A stretch of 64,000 nt of DNA from Streptococcaceae bacterium ESL0687 (lineage in GTDB: Bacteria > Bacillota > Bacilli > Lactobacillales > Streptococcaceae), in the NCBI GenBank assembly GCA_029392475.1, contig CP113940.1, positions 1,240,001 to 1,304,000 on the forward strand, given 5' to 3'. The position numbers and the translations under genes are program-made. Below, piece after piece: positions 22,342 to 31,927 of the stretch; the stretch's first letter is position 1, and each line of letters starts with the position of its first letter. The notes under the pieces are model-generated. The model saw only the letters and a list, made by a program, of their open reading frames with translations. It did not search any database and was not told the origin of the DNA.

Positions 22342-23574
22342 TTAAATCAATGACGAGAAAACTCCAACGACAAAGTTTTCTGGTGAAAAGTCTTCTAAGT
22401 CATCAATTTTCTCACCTAGTCCAACCAGTTTAACAGGAATCTGAAGTGTGCTTTCAATGGCAAAAACAATTCCACCCTTGGCACTTCCATCTAACTTGGT
22501 CAAAATAATCCCTGTCAGAGGAGCTACACTTGAAAACTGCTTGGCCTGCTCAATTGCATTTTGCCCTGTAGTTGCATCAACTGCTAGCAAGGTTTCATGA
22601 GGAGCACTTGGAACTTCCCTTTGAATAATACGAATTATTTTTTCAAGTTCCTTCATCAAATGATCCTTGTTTTGTAAACGCCCAGCCGTATCAATCAAAA
22701 GAACGTCATAGTCTTCATCGCGAGCTTTTTTGACTGCATCAAAGACTACACTTGCAGGATCTCCTCCTTCACGTCCAACTACAACAGGAACCTGGCTTCT
22801 TTGACCCCACTCAACCAATTGGTCTGTGGCTCCAGCCCTAAAGGTATCAGCAGCGGCTAGAAGAACCTTCTTACCTTCCAGACGGTATCGATTTGCAAGC
22901 TTACCAATGGTTGTTGTTTTACCAACACCATTTACCCCCACAAAGATAAAGACAGAAAGGCCGTCCTTTTGAAGATTTAAGCTGTGGTTTAGTCCATTAT
23001 CATCTAAGGTATCAGCAAGCTTTTCGATGATGACATTTTTTACATCCTCACGCTTCCTAGCATTTTTAAGCCTTACCTCTTCCCTCAATTCTTCTGCAAT
23101 ATCAAGGGATAGCTCATAACCTACGTCACTTAAAATTAAAGCCTCTTCAACATCTTCAAAAAATTCTTCGTCTACTCCCCTGAAGTTAGCCATAAGGGCA
23201 TTAAACCTATCTCCAAAAGAGCGGCTTGTCTTCTTAAGTGATTTTTGATATTTTTCTTCAAGCTTTTGCTCAGGTTCAACTTTTTTTGGTTGAGCAACTT
23301 CCTTGATTTCAACCTGCTCAACTTTTTCAAAGCTTGCAGGATTTGAAATTTCTACTTGTTCAAACACTTCTTCATCTTGAGACTTAGAAGCTTCTTCTGG
23401 CTGCTCAAAACTTGACAAATCCTTGCTGTCAGAAGAATGGCTATCCTCTTCTGACTTACCAACAGGCAAGTCTATAGGAAAATCATCAATTTGAACTTCT
23501 TCGACCTGTTCATTTTGCTCTATCTGCTCTTTGTCTTTATTTTTTCTTTTAAATAATTTATCAAATAAGCCCAT
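22342..23574 (-). CDS. ftsY: Signal recognition particle receptor FtsY
   Basis: This SRP receptor GTPase targets ribosomes making membrane proteins. It has 410 residues. An acidic, Glu/Gln/Lys-rich A domain (about 8-125) is followed by the N helical bundle and the G domain with FVGVNGVGKTTTIGKLA (G1, near 215), DTFRAGATDQL, DTAGRLQNK and TKLDGSAKGG. The ATG at 23574 is chosen because GGAG lies 6 nt upstream. A longer reading starts within the SD. It is the last gene of rnc-smc-HAD-ftsY. Confidence 0.96.
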   Translation of the reverse strand: MGLFDKLFKRKNKDKEQIEQNEQVEEVQIDDFPIDLPVGKSEEDSHSSDSKDLSSFEQPEEASKSQDEEVFEQVEISNPASFEKVEQVEIKEVAQPKKVEPEQKLEEKYQKSLKKTSRSFGDRFNALMANFRGVDEEFFEDVEEALILSDVGYELSLDIAEELREEVRLKNARKREDVKNVIIEKLADTLDDNGLNHSLNLQKDGLSVFIFVGVNGVGKTTTIGKLANRYRLEGKKVLLAAADTFRAGATDQLVEWGQRSQVPVVVGREGGDPASVVFDAVKKARDEDYDVLLIDTAGRLQNKDHLMKELEKIIRIIQREVPSAPHETLLAVDATTGQNAIEQAKQFSSVAPLTGIILTKLDGSAKGGIVFAIESTLQIPVKLVGLGEKIDDLEDFSPENFVVGVFSSLI

Positions 23575-23614
23575 AATATTCTCCAATTAAATCTAAATTT
23601 TACTAGTTAAAAAT

Positions 23615-24409
23615 TTATAAAATATGTTCTTCAATCGCCCAAGCGACACCATCTTGATCATTTGTAAGGGGAATTGTATGGTTGGCTACTTGCTTGATTA
23701 AATCGACTGCATTTCCCATGGCCATACCGTATCCTGCCCATTCAATCATTGACAGATCATTTTCCTCGTCCCCGATGGCCATAACCTCTGATTGATCAAT
23801 ATTTAAAATATCGATTAACCCCTTAAGACCTGTTGCCTTAACCACACCCCTTGGCATAACCTCAAAAATTATGTCCCTTGATTTAAATGACTCAAAAGAT
23901 CCCGCTAATTTTGCTTGAAGGTCTTTAACATGCTCATCAAGGGTAGTAACCTCGGCACAGAAAATAGCCTTATTATAAATCCGGTCAGAAGGCAAATCCT
24001 CAACTGATGATTCAAAATAAGTAAGAGCTGGATTAATCTTCCTATAATCAGTCGGTCCATCAAGTTCATATACTCTGTCATCACTTAAGATTGAAAGAGG
24101 CAGGCCAAAACTTGAACCCAGCTTATGAATTTCTTTAATTTCATCAAGACTTAGGGAAGATTTACTTAAAATCTCTCCTGTATTTCTTTGGACCAAGCCA
24201 CCATTAAAGGTAATACTATACTCTTCTTGGTCAATTAAATCCAAATCCTCTAGGAGGTACTTAATCGATGTCAGAGGGCGACCTGTAGTGACCACTAGCT
24301 TAACACCTTTTTTTCTAGCCTCATCGAGTGCCCACCTATTTTTATCAGATACCTTTTTTTGACTATTTAATAAGGTACCATCTAAATCAAGGGCTAGTAA
24401 TTTTATCAT
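23615..24409 (-). CDS. Cof-type HAD-IIB family phosphatase
   Basis: This 264-residue HAD hydrolase carries DLDGTLL (motif I, residues 8-14), VVTTGR (motif II, near 40), a lysine region near 196, and GDEENDLSMIEWAG (motif IV, near 215). The C2B cap between motifs II and III is typical of Cof/YidA sugar-phosphate or pyridoxal-phosphate phosphatases. The substrate cannot be told from sequence. It is 11 bp downstream of smc and 40 bp upstream of ftsY in the same operon, an arrangement often conserved in Lactococcus/Streptococcus. Confidence 0.88.
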   Translation of the reverse strand: MIKLLALDLDGTLLNSQKKVSDKNRWALDEARKKGVKLVVTTGRPLTSIKYLLEDLDLIDQEEYSITFNGGLVQRNTGEILSKSSLSLDEIKEIHKLGSSFGLPLSILSDDRVYELDGPTDYRKINPALTYFESSVEDLPSDRIYNKAIFCAEVTTLDEHVKDLQAKLAGSFESFKSRDIIFEVMPRGVVKATGLKGLIDILNIDQSEVMAIGDEENDLSMIEWAGYGMAMGNAVDLIKQVANHTIPLTNDQDGVAWAIEEHIL

Positions 24410-24420
24410 CTTATCTCCTC

Positions 24421-27400
24421 TTAATTATCTTCTTTTATATCCTTTAATTTAACAGATACAATTTTTGAAATTCCAAATTCCTGCATAGTTACCCCGTAGA
24501 TAGAATCCGCTGCAGCCATGGTTCCCTTCCTATGGGTTACCACAATAAACTGATTGGCTCCATCAAAATTCGCCATATAATTACCAAAACGTTTAACATT
24601 CGCTTCATCAAGGGCTGCTTCGACCTCATCCAAGACTACAAATGGCACTGTTTTAACCTTTAAGATAGCAAACAGCAAGGCTAAAGCTGTAAGGGATTTT
24701 TCTCCCCCACTCATTAGATTAAGGCTCAAAAGTTTTTTACCTGGCGGTTGAACAACGATTTCAACTCCGGCTTCCAAAAGATTATCACTTGTCAGTTCAA
24801 GATCAGCCTGACCGCCGTCAAACATCTGTTCAAAGGTCCTCTTAAAGCTTTCCCTGACAGCTTCAAAGGTATTTTTAAAGCGAATTTTAACCTCATCATC
24901 CATTTGGAAAATTGTATCAAGAAGCATCTCTTTTGATTTTAGGAGGTCATCTTTTTGGGTACTTAAAAATTCATACCTACCACTAACCTCATCATACTGG
25001 CTAATGGCATCTAAGTTAACTGCACCAAGAGCTCTAATTTTCCTTTCAAGCTCCTTAAGTTCATGCTCAGCCGCCCTTAAATCTTCAAGGTTAGTCGCCT
25101 GATTTTGAGCCTCTTCAAAGCTCATTTGATAATGATCAGTAAGAATCAGCTGCTTGTCCATCAGATATTTTTTAGACTGCTCAAGTTCAAGCTCCAGCCT
25201 AGTATGACTATCACCGTACTCTTCACGGGCCTTAATATTTTTACTGCTTAGGTCTTCAAGGTCATCTAACTGCCCTTGAAGATCATCTAGTTCAAATTTT
25301 ATTTGAATAATCTTATGGTCACAAGCAGTAAGCCTGATTTCAACTTCAGAAAGTTTGGCTGAAAAATTATCCCTGTCTTCTAAGCTGAGCTTACTACTCT
25401 CAGAAAGACTGATCTGGTAACTTGCTAGTTCTTTTTTAAGGTCAGAAATACCTACTTCAAGACGCTCTTTTTCTGAACTTCTAAATTTAATTTCACTTGT
25501 AAGTTCAGTAAGTTTCAAGCGGCTGGTTTGAAGTTTGTCCTGCAAATCTCCTCTGACTTCCTTGAGACTGGCCTGATTTTCCCTAAGAGCTTCAATTGAC
25601 TTGTTAACCTGGTCTTTTTCAAGTTTAAGCTGGTCAAGGTCTTTTCTAATGGCTACTGCCTGCTCATCCAGCTGGTTAAGCTCCAGTAATTTATCCTTAG
25701 AACTTAATTTTGCCAACTGATTTTTTAGCTCAGCTTCTTCCTTGTGTAAGTGCTCTAGCTTAAATACCTGCTCCTGTTTCCTTAAACGAGCTTTTTCAGC
25801 AGATTCACGGTTTTGTTCAAGTTTTGCAAGTAGGGCTTGATCCTTATTTTGAAGGTCTTTAACAGTTTTTTCTAGAAGTTTAAGCTCTTCTTCTAAATCA
25901 GGTAACTTGGCTTTTAGATTTTTAATCTCAGCCTGAGTAAAGGTGATTGAATTTTTTCTCGTTGAACCACCTGAATATGAACCTCCAGGCATTAAAATTG
26001 TACCGTCTAAGGTTACAATTTTAAGCTTGTAGTCTATCTCCCTTGCAAGCTGGCTGGCATTTTCAGTCGTATCTACAATAACTGTTGTCCCAAGTAGATT
26101 AGATAGGGCTGGTAGTAGCTTCTCTTGAAAACTAATCAGATCAAGAGCCCGGCCAATAAATCCTGGTAGGCCCCTAAGTTTATTAAGGCTTGCCTGAGAC
26201 AGATCCCTACTTTTAATTGTTGTCAGAGGTAGAAAGGTTGCTCGTCCTCCCCTAGTTTTTTTAAGGAAACTAATTGCTTTTTGGGCAGAAGCCTCATCTT
26301 CAACAATTAAATTTTGGGCATTACCACCTAAAGCAACCTCAAGAGCAACAGAATACTTGCTATCAAAGTTTATTAAATCAGCTACAGGACCTATAATGCC
26401 ACCAATTTTGTCAGCATTATTAAGAACTGCCTTAACTCCCTGGTAATAATTACTGTGATTAGCCTGAATATTTTCAAGGCTTGCAAGCTTGGCCTTTTGA
26501 TTTTTAAGTTCGTCAAGCTTGTCAAACATAATGGTTTGAGCCTTTTGATACTTGTGGTCAACAGCTTCTCTTTTTTCAGATAAAATTCTTCTATCTTCTA
26601 AAATTTCAGCAATTAACTCATCTGCTCCTACAACTTCCTTTTGAGAACGGGTAAGTTCAAGTTTAGTTTCTGAAAAACGGTCTTGAAGTTCTTTCGAGCT
26701 GTCATCTTGCTCCTTGGAAGCCCTTAAAATATTTGCTATGTCAGAATCATTTTTTACCAGTTGATTATTTAAACTTGCCTCTTTGTCAACTAGGCTTACA
26801 TACTCCTGCCTAAGTTGCTCCATAAGGGCTTCTGGATCATCTGCATATTTTTCTTGGTCAGCTTCCATTTTTTTAATGGCTGCAAGTAGGGCTTCTTTTT
26901 CTAGATTATTTTCATCTAAAATAGCCGTAATCTTCTCTACCTGTTCTTGGTAGCCAGAAAGTTTTTTGCTGCTTTCAAGTAGACGGGCTTCAAGCTCTGC
27001 CTTACTTTTATCAGAAGCATCTTTTTGGCTATCAAATAATTCAAGCTTTCCTTGATAGTCAGCCTTCAGCTTGGTTAAATTAACCACCTCAGATTGGAGG
27101 TTTTCCCGTTCAAGGCTAAGTTTTCGTCTTCCTTCTTTAATAGAAGAAACCTTGTTTTCATAAGCTATTTTTTTCTGCCTTAAATCAGCTAAAATAGAAG
27201 AAATTTCTTCAAAGGCCTCATTTCGCGCTTCATATTTTATCTTTTCTTCTATCAGTTGGGCAACAACAACGGATAATTCCAGATTTCTTCTTGTCCCGTC
27301 TAGATCCTTATATTTCAGAGCCTTATCCCTTTGCACCCTTAGAGGTGCTAATTGGCTATCCAACTCATAAATAATATCTTCCAAGCGGTCAATATTTTCC

Positions 27401-27951
27401 TGGGTTCCGTTTAACTTGCCTTCTGTTTCCTTTTTCCTGGTCTTGTATTTTAAAACCCCAGCAGCTTCTTCAAAGATTAACCTGCGGTCTTCTGGCTTAC
27501 TACTAAAAATTTCTTCAATTTTACCCTGAGAAATTATAGAAAAAGAATCACGTCCAAGACCCGTATCGGTAAAAAGATTATGGACATCCTTCAAACGAAC
27601 TTTTTTTCCGTTTATTAGAAACTCACTATCACCATTTCTGTAAAGGCGCCTTGTTATAGTAAGGTCTGAATCAGAATTCAGGTATTTATCCCCATTGTCA
27701 AAACTTACAATGACTTCAGCAAAATTTAAGGCCTTGCGACTTTCAGTACCTGAAAAGATGACGTCTGGCATCTTTGTTCCGCGTAAACTCTTGGCTGATT
27801 GCTCCCCAAGAACCCAGCGCAAACTCTCTGCAATGTTTGATTTACCAGAACCGTTTGGACCAACGATTGCGGTAATTCCTGAATTAAAATCAATCTTGGT
27901 CCTATCAGCGAAGGATTTAAAACCAACCATTTCTATTTTCTTAAGAAACAT
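24421..27951 (-). CDS. smc: Chromosome segregation protein SMC
   Basis: This is the ATPase of the condensin-like SMC-ScpAB complex, 1176 residues. N-terminal head with Walker A GPNGSGKSN near 32-40, long coiled coils (about 165-500 and 670-1000), hinge domain about 505-660 with conserved glycines (GGNAQNLIVEDEASAQKAI), and C-terminal head with signature LMSGGEKSLTALALLFAI near 1085 and Walker B VPFVVLDEVEAALD near 1110. Length is normal. It overlaps the rnc stop by one base and starts with a strong AGGAGG SD. Confidence 0.98.
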   Translation of the reverse strand: MFLKKIEMVGFKSFADRTKIDFNSGITAIVGPNGSGKSNIAESLRWVLGEQSAKSLRGTKMPDVIFSGTESRKALNFAEVIVSFDNGDKYLNSDSDLTITRRLYRNGDSEFLINGKKVRLKDVHNLFTDTGLGRDSFSIISQGKIEEIFSSKPEDRRLIFEEAAGVLKYKTRKKETEGKLNGTQENIDRLEDIIYELDSQLAPLRVQRDKALKYKDLDGTRRNLELSVVVAQLIEEKIKYEARNEAFEEISSILADLRQKKIAYENKVSSIKEGRRKLSLERENLQSEVVNLTKLKADYQGKLELFDSQKDASDKSKAELEARLLESSKKLSGYQEQVEKITAILDENNLEKEALLAAIKKMEADQEKYADDPEALMEQLRQEYVSLVDKEASLNNQLVKNDSDIANILRASKEQDDSSKELQDRFSETKLELTRSQKEVVGADELIAEILEDRRILSEKREAVDHKYQKAQTIMFDKLDELKNQKAKLASLENIQANHSNYYQGVKAVLNNADKIGGIIGPVADLINFDSKYSVALEVALGGNAQNLIVEDEASAQKAISFLKKTRGGRATFLPLTTIKSRDLSQASLNKLRGLPGFIGRALDLISFQEKLLPALSNLLGTTVIVDTTENASQLAREIDYKLKIVTLDGTILMPGGSYSGGSTRKNSITFTQAEIKNLKAKLPDLEEELKLLEKTVKDLQNKDQALLAKLEQNRESAEKARLRKQEQVFKLEHLHKEEAELKNQLAKLSSKDKLLELNQLDEQAVAIRKDLDQLKLEKDQVNKSIEALRENQASLKEVRGDLQDKLQTSRLKLTELTSEIKFRSSEKERLEVGISDLKKELASYQISLSESSKLSLEDRDNFSAKLSEVEIRLTACDHKIIQIKFELDDLQGQLDDLEDLSSKNIKAREEYGDSHTRLELELEQSKKYLMDKQLILTDHYQMSFEEAQNQATNLEDLRAAEHELKELERKIRALGAVNLDAISQYDEVSGRYEFLSTQKDDLLKSKEMLLDTIFQMDDEVKIRFKNTFEAVRESFKRTFEQMFDGGQADLELTSDNLLEAGVEIVVQPPGKKLLSLNLMSGGEKSLTALALLFAILKVKTVPFVVLDEVEAALDEANVKRFGNYMANFDGANQFIVVTHRKGTMAAADSIYGVTMQEFGISKIVSVKLKDIKEDN

Positions 27952-28691
27952 TAGTCCTCCTTCTTCTGGTGGATAATACTTGTTTCAAGTACTAAATTAT
28001 CGTTACTTTCAAGGGCATTTCTCGCAGCTGCTTGTTCAGCATTTTTCTTTGATTTACCAGCTCCGTGTCCAATTTCCTCACCATTGAGGTAGACTGTAAC
28101 CTCAAATATTCTTTCGTGAGCCGGACCACTTTCCTTGACCACCTTGTAACTAATATCCACGTCTCCATTGGCCTGAAGAGCTTCTTGTAGGCTTGTTTTA
28201 AAGTCTACAATTTTTTCAAATTCGCCACTTTGAATGGTTGGAATAATTACCTGGTAGATAAAGGCTTCAGCTGCCTTGAAATTTTTATCCAACAAAAGGG
28301 CACCTAAAAATGATTCAAACAGATTTTCAAGGTTGGTATCCCTGTTTCTTCCACCACTTTTTTCTTCTCCGTGTCCCAAAAGGAGATACTTATCAAAATT
28401 ACACTTACGTGCAAAATTGGCCAGACTTTCCGTCCTTACAATATTTGAACGCATTTTTGAAAGTTCTCCTTCTGGACGATCCTCATATTTTTTAAAAAGA
28501 AATTCTGAAATCGTTAGTCCTAAAACGGCATCTCCAAGAAACTCCAACCTTTCGTTGTTTGAAGCTTTTGGGAGACGTTGTTCATTTGCATAACTCGAGT
28601 GGGTAAATGCTTGTTCTAGGAGCTTAAGATTTGTAAAGTTAATTCCGTATTTTTCCTGTAATTCAAGGTTTAATTCTTCAATGTTATTCAT
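27951..28691 (-). CDS. rnc: Ribonuclease III
   Basis: This double-strand-specific endonuclease matures rRNA and cuts antisense duplexes. The product has 246 residues. The catalytic signature [16 protein letters not shown] is at about 38-53, the second metal-site glutamate is in [13 protein letters not shown] near 120, and a C-terminal dsRBD (about 160-228) has [16 protein letters not shown]. The ATG at 28691 is chosen: GAGGAG SD lies just before, and the promoter -10 TATAAT (28716-28711) is upstream of it, so the longer reading would start before the mRNA. It starts the rnc-smc-HAD-ftsY operon. Confidence 0.95.
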   Translation of the reverse strand: MNNIEELNLELQEKYGINFTNLKLLEQAFTHSSYANEQRLPKASNNERLEFLGDAVLGLTISEFLFKKYEDRPEGELSKMRSNIVRTESLANFARKCNFDKYLLLGHGEEKSGGRNRDTNLENLFESFLGALLLDKNFKAAEAFIYQVIIPTIQSGEFEKIVDFKTSLQEALQANGDVDISYKVVKESGPAHERIFEVTVYLNGEEIGHGAGKSKKNAEQAAARNALESNDNLVLETSIIHQKKED

Positions 28692-28710
28692 TTTTTTCTC
28701 CTCTTTCCGT

Positions 28711-28719
28711 ATTATATCA
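28711..28719 (-). promoter_or_regulatory. Extended -10 promoter of the rnc-smc-ftsY operon
   Basis: TG-A-TATAAT on the minus strand, placed directly after the T-run of the walJ terminator and 20 nt before the rnc ATG. Confidence 0.75.
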
Positions 28720-28725
28720 AAAAAA

Positions 28726-28746
28726 ACGATTGAATTCTTCAATCGT
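28726..28746 (-). terminator. walRKJ operon terminator
   Basis: ACGATTGAA (28726-28734) pairs with TTCAATCGT (28738-28746), with a 3-nt loop and eight Ts on the minus strand, 6 nt after the walJ stop. Confidence 0.9.
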
Positions 28747-28752
28747 CATTTT

Positions 28753-29556
28753 CTAGATATCAAATAGGGGACTTGCTTCAATATGAGAAGTATCATAGAT
28801 TTTAATTTCTTTTCTCACATCAATATCATTTTGCATTAAGGTAGTCTCCATGGTCATGTGAGCCAAATCCTTAATGTTATTTTGTTGACTCCTATGTCCC
28901 AAAAATATCTTCTTGGTCCTATTACCCAAAACGTCCAGTGCTGCACGAGCCCCGTCCTCATTTGATAAGTGTCCGTGATCACTTAAAATACGCTGCTTGA
29001 TTCTCCAAGGATATGAACCCATCCTAAGAATCTCTACATCATGGTTACTTTCCATCAAATAGGCATCTGCATTTTCAATGGTTTTAGCCACCCTTTCACT
29101 GACGTATCCTGTGTCAGTAAGCATAACAAAACTCTTGTCATCCTTCATAAACCTATAAAACTGGGGAGCTGCTGCATCATGGCTAACTCCAAAACTTTCA
29201 ATGTCTAAATCCCCTAGGGTCATGGTCTGACCCAGTTCAAAAATATTTTTTTGTTCACTTGCAATCTTCCCGCAAGAATCCCCAATGGCATCCCAAGTAG
29301 CTTGGTTGGCATAAAGGTCAAATTTATACTTTCTTGCTAGAACCCCAAGTCCTGCAATATGATCCTTATGTTCATGGGTGACCAAAAGGGCATCAACATC
29401 TTTTAGATCTCTGCCAATATCTGACATAAGACCCTCTATTTTTTTACCCGAAAGTCCTGCATCAACTAAAATCTTCTTCTTGGGACTTTCTAGGTAAAAG
29501 ACATTCCCACTACTTCCTGATGCTAAAATACTATATTTAAATGCTGAATCTTCCAA
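28753..29556 (-). CDS. walJ: Metallo-beta-lactamase fold protein WalJ (VicX)
   Basis: This 267-residue hydrolase is encoded with WalRK in most Firmicutes. It has been linked to coordination of cell division and WalRK signalling and may act as an exonuclease. The motif THEHKDH (HxHxDH) is near residue 65, and the ILASGSSGN start is characteristic. GTG at 29568 also opens the frame, but TTG at 29556 gives the usual length and has AGGA five bases upstream. It is followed by a strong terminator. Confidence 0.92.
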   Translation of the reverse strand: MEDSAFKYSILASGSSGNVFYLESPKKKILVDAGLSGKKIEGLMSDIGRDLKDVDALLVTHEHKDHIAGLGVLARKYKFDLYANQATWDAIGDSCGKIASEQKNIFELGQTMTLGDLDIESFGVSHDAAAPQFYRFMKDDKSFVMLTDTGYVSERVAKTIENADAYLMESNHDVEILRMGSYPWRIKQRILSDHGHLSNEDGARAALDVLGNRTKKIFLGHRSQQNNIKDLAHMTMETTLMQNDIDVRKEIKIYDTSHIEASPLFDI

Positions 29557-29585
29557 TCTTTTCCTCACTTTAAAAACTGGGAATT

Positions 29586-31010
29586 TTATCCCCAGTCATC
29601 TTCTTCTGTAACAACCTCTGTTAGGGTTGGATTATATGGGAGAATAATGGTAAAGGTTGTACCATGCTCTCCGTCACTTGATGCCCAAATGTAGCCATCA
29701 TGTAACTTAATTACGTCTCGCACAATGGCAAGACCCAGGCCAGTTCCACCCTGCTTCCTATTACGGTCCTTGTCAACCCGGTAAAAACGATCAAAAATCT
29801 TAGGTAAATCCTTTTTAGGAATCCCTATTCCTTCATCGGTAACCTTAAGTAGAATTTGATTGTTGGTCTCTTCTAAGGAAACGGTAATTGTTCCACCTTC
29901 AGGTGAATACTTGATGGCATTATTCATTATATTATCAATAACTTGACCCATCTGGTCGGTATCAATTTCAACCCACACAGGCTTCAAAGGAATCTTTCTT
30001 ACAATTTTAATGGTCTTATCAAGTCCTGTACTAACAGACATCTGGTCAAAACGGTTGAGCTGAAAGTGAAGGAAGGCCACCAAATTGACCATCTCCTTGT
30101 CAGCAACCATATCCTCTCGGTCCATCCGTGATAGGGTCAAAAGATCACTAATCATCCTAATCATTCTATTGGTCTCATCAAGGGACACAGCTAGAAAGTT
30201 GGGAGCAATCTCTGGATCCATCCAAGCCCCTTCCTCCAAGGCTTCCAGATAACTTTTCACACTGGTCAAAGGAGTTCTCAGCTCATGGGATACATTGGCA
30301 ACAAAGAGCCTTCTCTCCCGTTCTGCTGTTTCCTGCTCAGTTACGTCATGGAGAACAACTACAAGCCCTGAAATAAAGCCATTGTCCCTCCTAAAAAGAG
30401 CAAAATGAAGCTGAATACTTACATACTCGCCCATCTCATTTTCCCGGTCAATGATAACTTCAGGAGACTGGGTCAAAAGATCCCTAAAGCTATATTTGCT
30501 TGATAGCTTCAAGACATCAACAATCCTCTTGTTTAAAATCTTCTTTTCCGTGAATCCAAGCATGGTTAGGGCTGCAGCATTTGCTGTTACGATTTTACCC
30601 CGCCTATCTGTTGCAATGACCCCATCGGTCATATAGGTCAAGATCCCATTTAAACGGTTGTGCTGGCTCTCTAAAGTATCTTGCGTTTTTTCAATCTCTT
30701 CTCCCAGTCTTACCACATTATCATAAAGAAGGGTTGTTTCATTATTTCCTGAAATATTTTTTCTTTCGGAATAATTTTTGTTAGTATAATCTTCCACCTG
30801 CTTAGAAATCTTAAAAATTACACCCGAAAGCCTTTGGCTGACAAAAATTGCAACAACCAGACAGATTAAACTGAACACCATAAAGCTTCTATAAAGAATC
30901 AAATTTTGAATCAGTAAATCATAATTAAAGGCTATAAAAATCGAAAAAAGTAAGACGACCACAAGGGCTGCCTTAAAAACTATCGAATTGTAAAATTTTA
31001 TTTTCTTCAC
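29586..31010 (-). CDS. walK: Sensor histidine kinase WalK (VicK)
   Basis: This is the membrane kinase of the essential cell-wall two-component system, 474 residues. Two close hydrophobic segments (about 12-28 and 40-58) leave almost no extracellular loop, unlike the PAS-loop WalK of Bacillus. Then HAMP (about 60-112), PAS (about 118-225), HisKA with phospho-acceptor His242 in ANVSHELRTPLTS, and HATPase with N-box DNIMNNAIKYS and G-boxes DEGIGIP / GGTGLGLAI. GTG start, 6 bp after walR. The short sensor loop agrees with the streptococcal/lactococcal type. Confidence 0.95.
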   Translation of the reverse strand: MKKIKFYNSIVFKAALVVVLLFSIFIAFNYDLLIQNLILYRSFMVFSLICLVVAIFVSQRLSGVIFKISKQVEDYTNKNYSERKNISGNNETTLLYDNVVRLGEEIEKTQDTLESQHNRLNGILTYMTDGVIATDRRGKIVTANAAALTMLGFTEKKILNKRIVDVLKLSSKYSFRDLLTQSPEVIIDRENEMGEYVSIQLHFALFRRDNGFISGLVVVLHDVTEQETAERERRLFVANVSHELRTPLTSVKSYLEALEEGAWMDPEIAPNFLAVSLDETNRMIRMISDLLTLSRMDREDMVADKEMVNLVAFLHFQLNRFDQMSVSTGLDKTIKIVRKIPLKPVWVEIDTDQMGQVIDNIMNNAIKYSPEGGTITVSLEETNNQILLKVTDEGIGIPKKDLPKIFDRFYRVDKDRNRKQGGTGLGLAIVRDVIKLHDGYIWASSDGEHGTTFTIILPYNPTLTEVVTEEDDWG

Positions 31011-31016
31011 ACTTAT

Positions 31017-31733
31017 CTAGCTATCCTTATCATTCTTGGCTTCACTTAAGTAGTAGCCAACACCGCGGCGAGTAGCCACGTATTCTGGGCGACTTGGAGT
31101 ATCCTCAATTTTTTCTCTCAGACGACGAACTGTCACGTCAACAGTCCTTACGTCACCAAAATAGTCATAACCCCAAACCGTTTGAAGGAGGTGCTCACGC
31201 GTCATAACTTCTCCTATATGTTGGGCCAGATAATGAAGGAGTTCAAATTCCCTATGGGTAAGCTCAAGGGGCTCATCTCTTTTATAAGCAACATATTTTT
31301 CAGGAATGATTTTTAAATCACCCACAACAATCTCCTGCTTGGAATCATCTTCCTGAGCTAAATTTTGAGCAGCCTTAATTCTTCTAAGGTTGGCCTTAAC
31401 CCTGGCTAGAAGTTCACGATTTGAAAAAGGCTTGGTTACATAGTCATCAGCGCCAAGCTCTAGACCAATTACCTTGTCAAATTCACTATCCTTGGCAGAG
31501 ACCATAATGATTGGAATGTCGCTTGATTTTCTAATCTCACGCGCCACTTCTAACCCGTCTATCTTAGGAAGCATAAGGTCAAGAAGGACCAAATCTGGAT
31601 TTTCTTCCTCAAATAATTTTAAGGCTTCTTCCCCATCAAAGGCCGTTATAACCTCGTATCCTTCTTTGGTCAAATTAAATTTTACGATGTCACTAATCGG
31701 TTTTTCATCATCAACTACTAATATTCTTTTCAT
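31017..31733 (-). CDS. walR: Response regulator WalR (VicR)
   Basis: This is the OmpR-type transcription factor of WalRK, controlling wall hydrolases. It has 238 residues. Receiver domain with DD at 8-9, phospho-acceptor Asp in [14 protein letters not shown] near 52, and the conserved Lys in [10 protein letters not shown]. Winged helix domain with [12 protein letters not shown] and [15 protein letters not shown]. The ATG at 31733 ([13 protein letters not shown]) matches relatives. The longer GTG reading adds six unneeded residues. The promoter is TTGTAA (31794-31789), 17 bp, TATAAT (31771-31766). It is divergent from the amino acid transporter. Confidence 0.96.
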   Translation of the reverse strand: MKRILVVDDEKPISDIVKFNLTKEGYEVITAFDGEEALKLFEEENPDLVLLDLMLPKIDGLEVAREIRKSSDIPIIMVSAKDSEFDKVIGLELGADDYVTKPFSNRELLARVKANLRRIKAAQNLAQEDDSKQEIVVGDLKIIPEKYVAYKRDEPLELTHREFELLHYLAQHIGEVMTREHLLQTVWGYDYFGDVRTVDVTVRRLREKIEDTPSRPEYVATRRGVGYYLSEAKNDKDS

Positions 31734-31765
31734 AGTCATCCATCCATTCACGTATCTTTTGCCTT

Positions 31766-31794
31766 ATTATACATTTTTTTAAAATTTATTACAA
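31766..31794 (-). promoter_or_regulatory. walR promoter
   Basis: TTGTAA (31794-31789), 17-bp spacer, TATAAT (31771-31766). Confidence 0.8.
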
Positions 31795-31843
31795 AAAAGG
31801 TGGCTATACTGTAAAAATTTCCAAAATTGTTCTAATTGGTCTA

Positions 31844-31886
31844 ATTTTTCTGAATTTTTGACACATTAATATTTTTTTGTTAGAAT
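31844..31886 (+). promoter_or_regulatory. Promoter of the amino acid ABC operon with CodY-like box
   Basis: Perfect -35 TTGACA (31858-31863), 17 bp, -10 TAGAAT (31881-31886). ATTTTTCTGAATTTT at 31844-31858 matches the CodY consensus AATTTTCWGAAAATT at 12 of 15 positions and touches the -35 box, so repression by CodY in amino-acid-rich cells is plausible. Confidence 0.65.
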
Positions 31887-31927
31887 AGGCCAATGTCAGA
31901 AAAAGTGACAATAAGAAAGGAGTTTTT

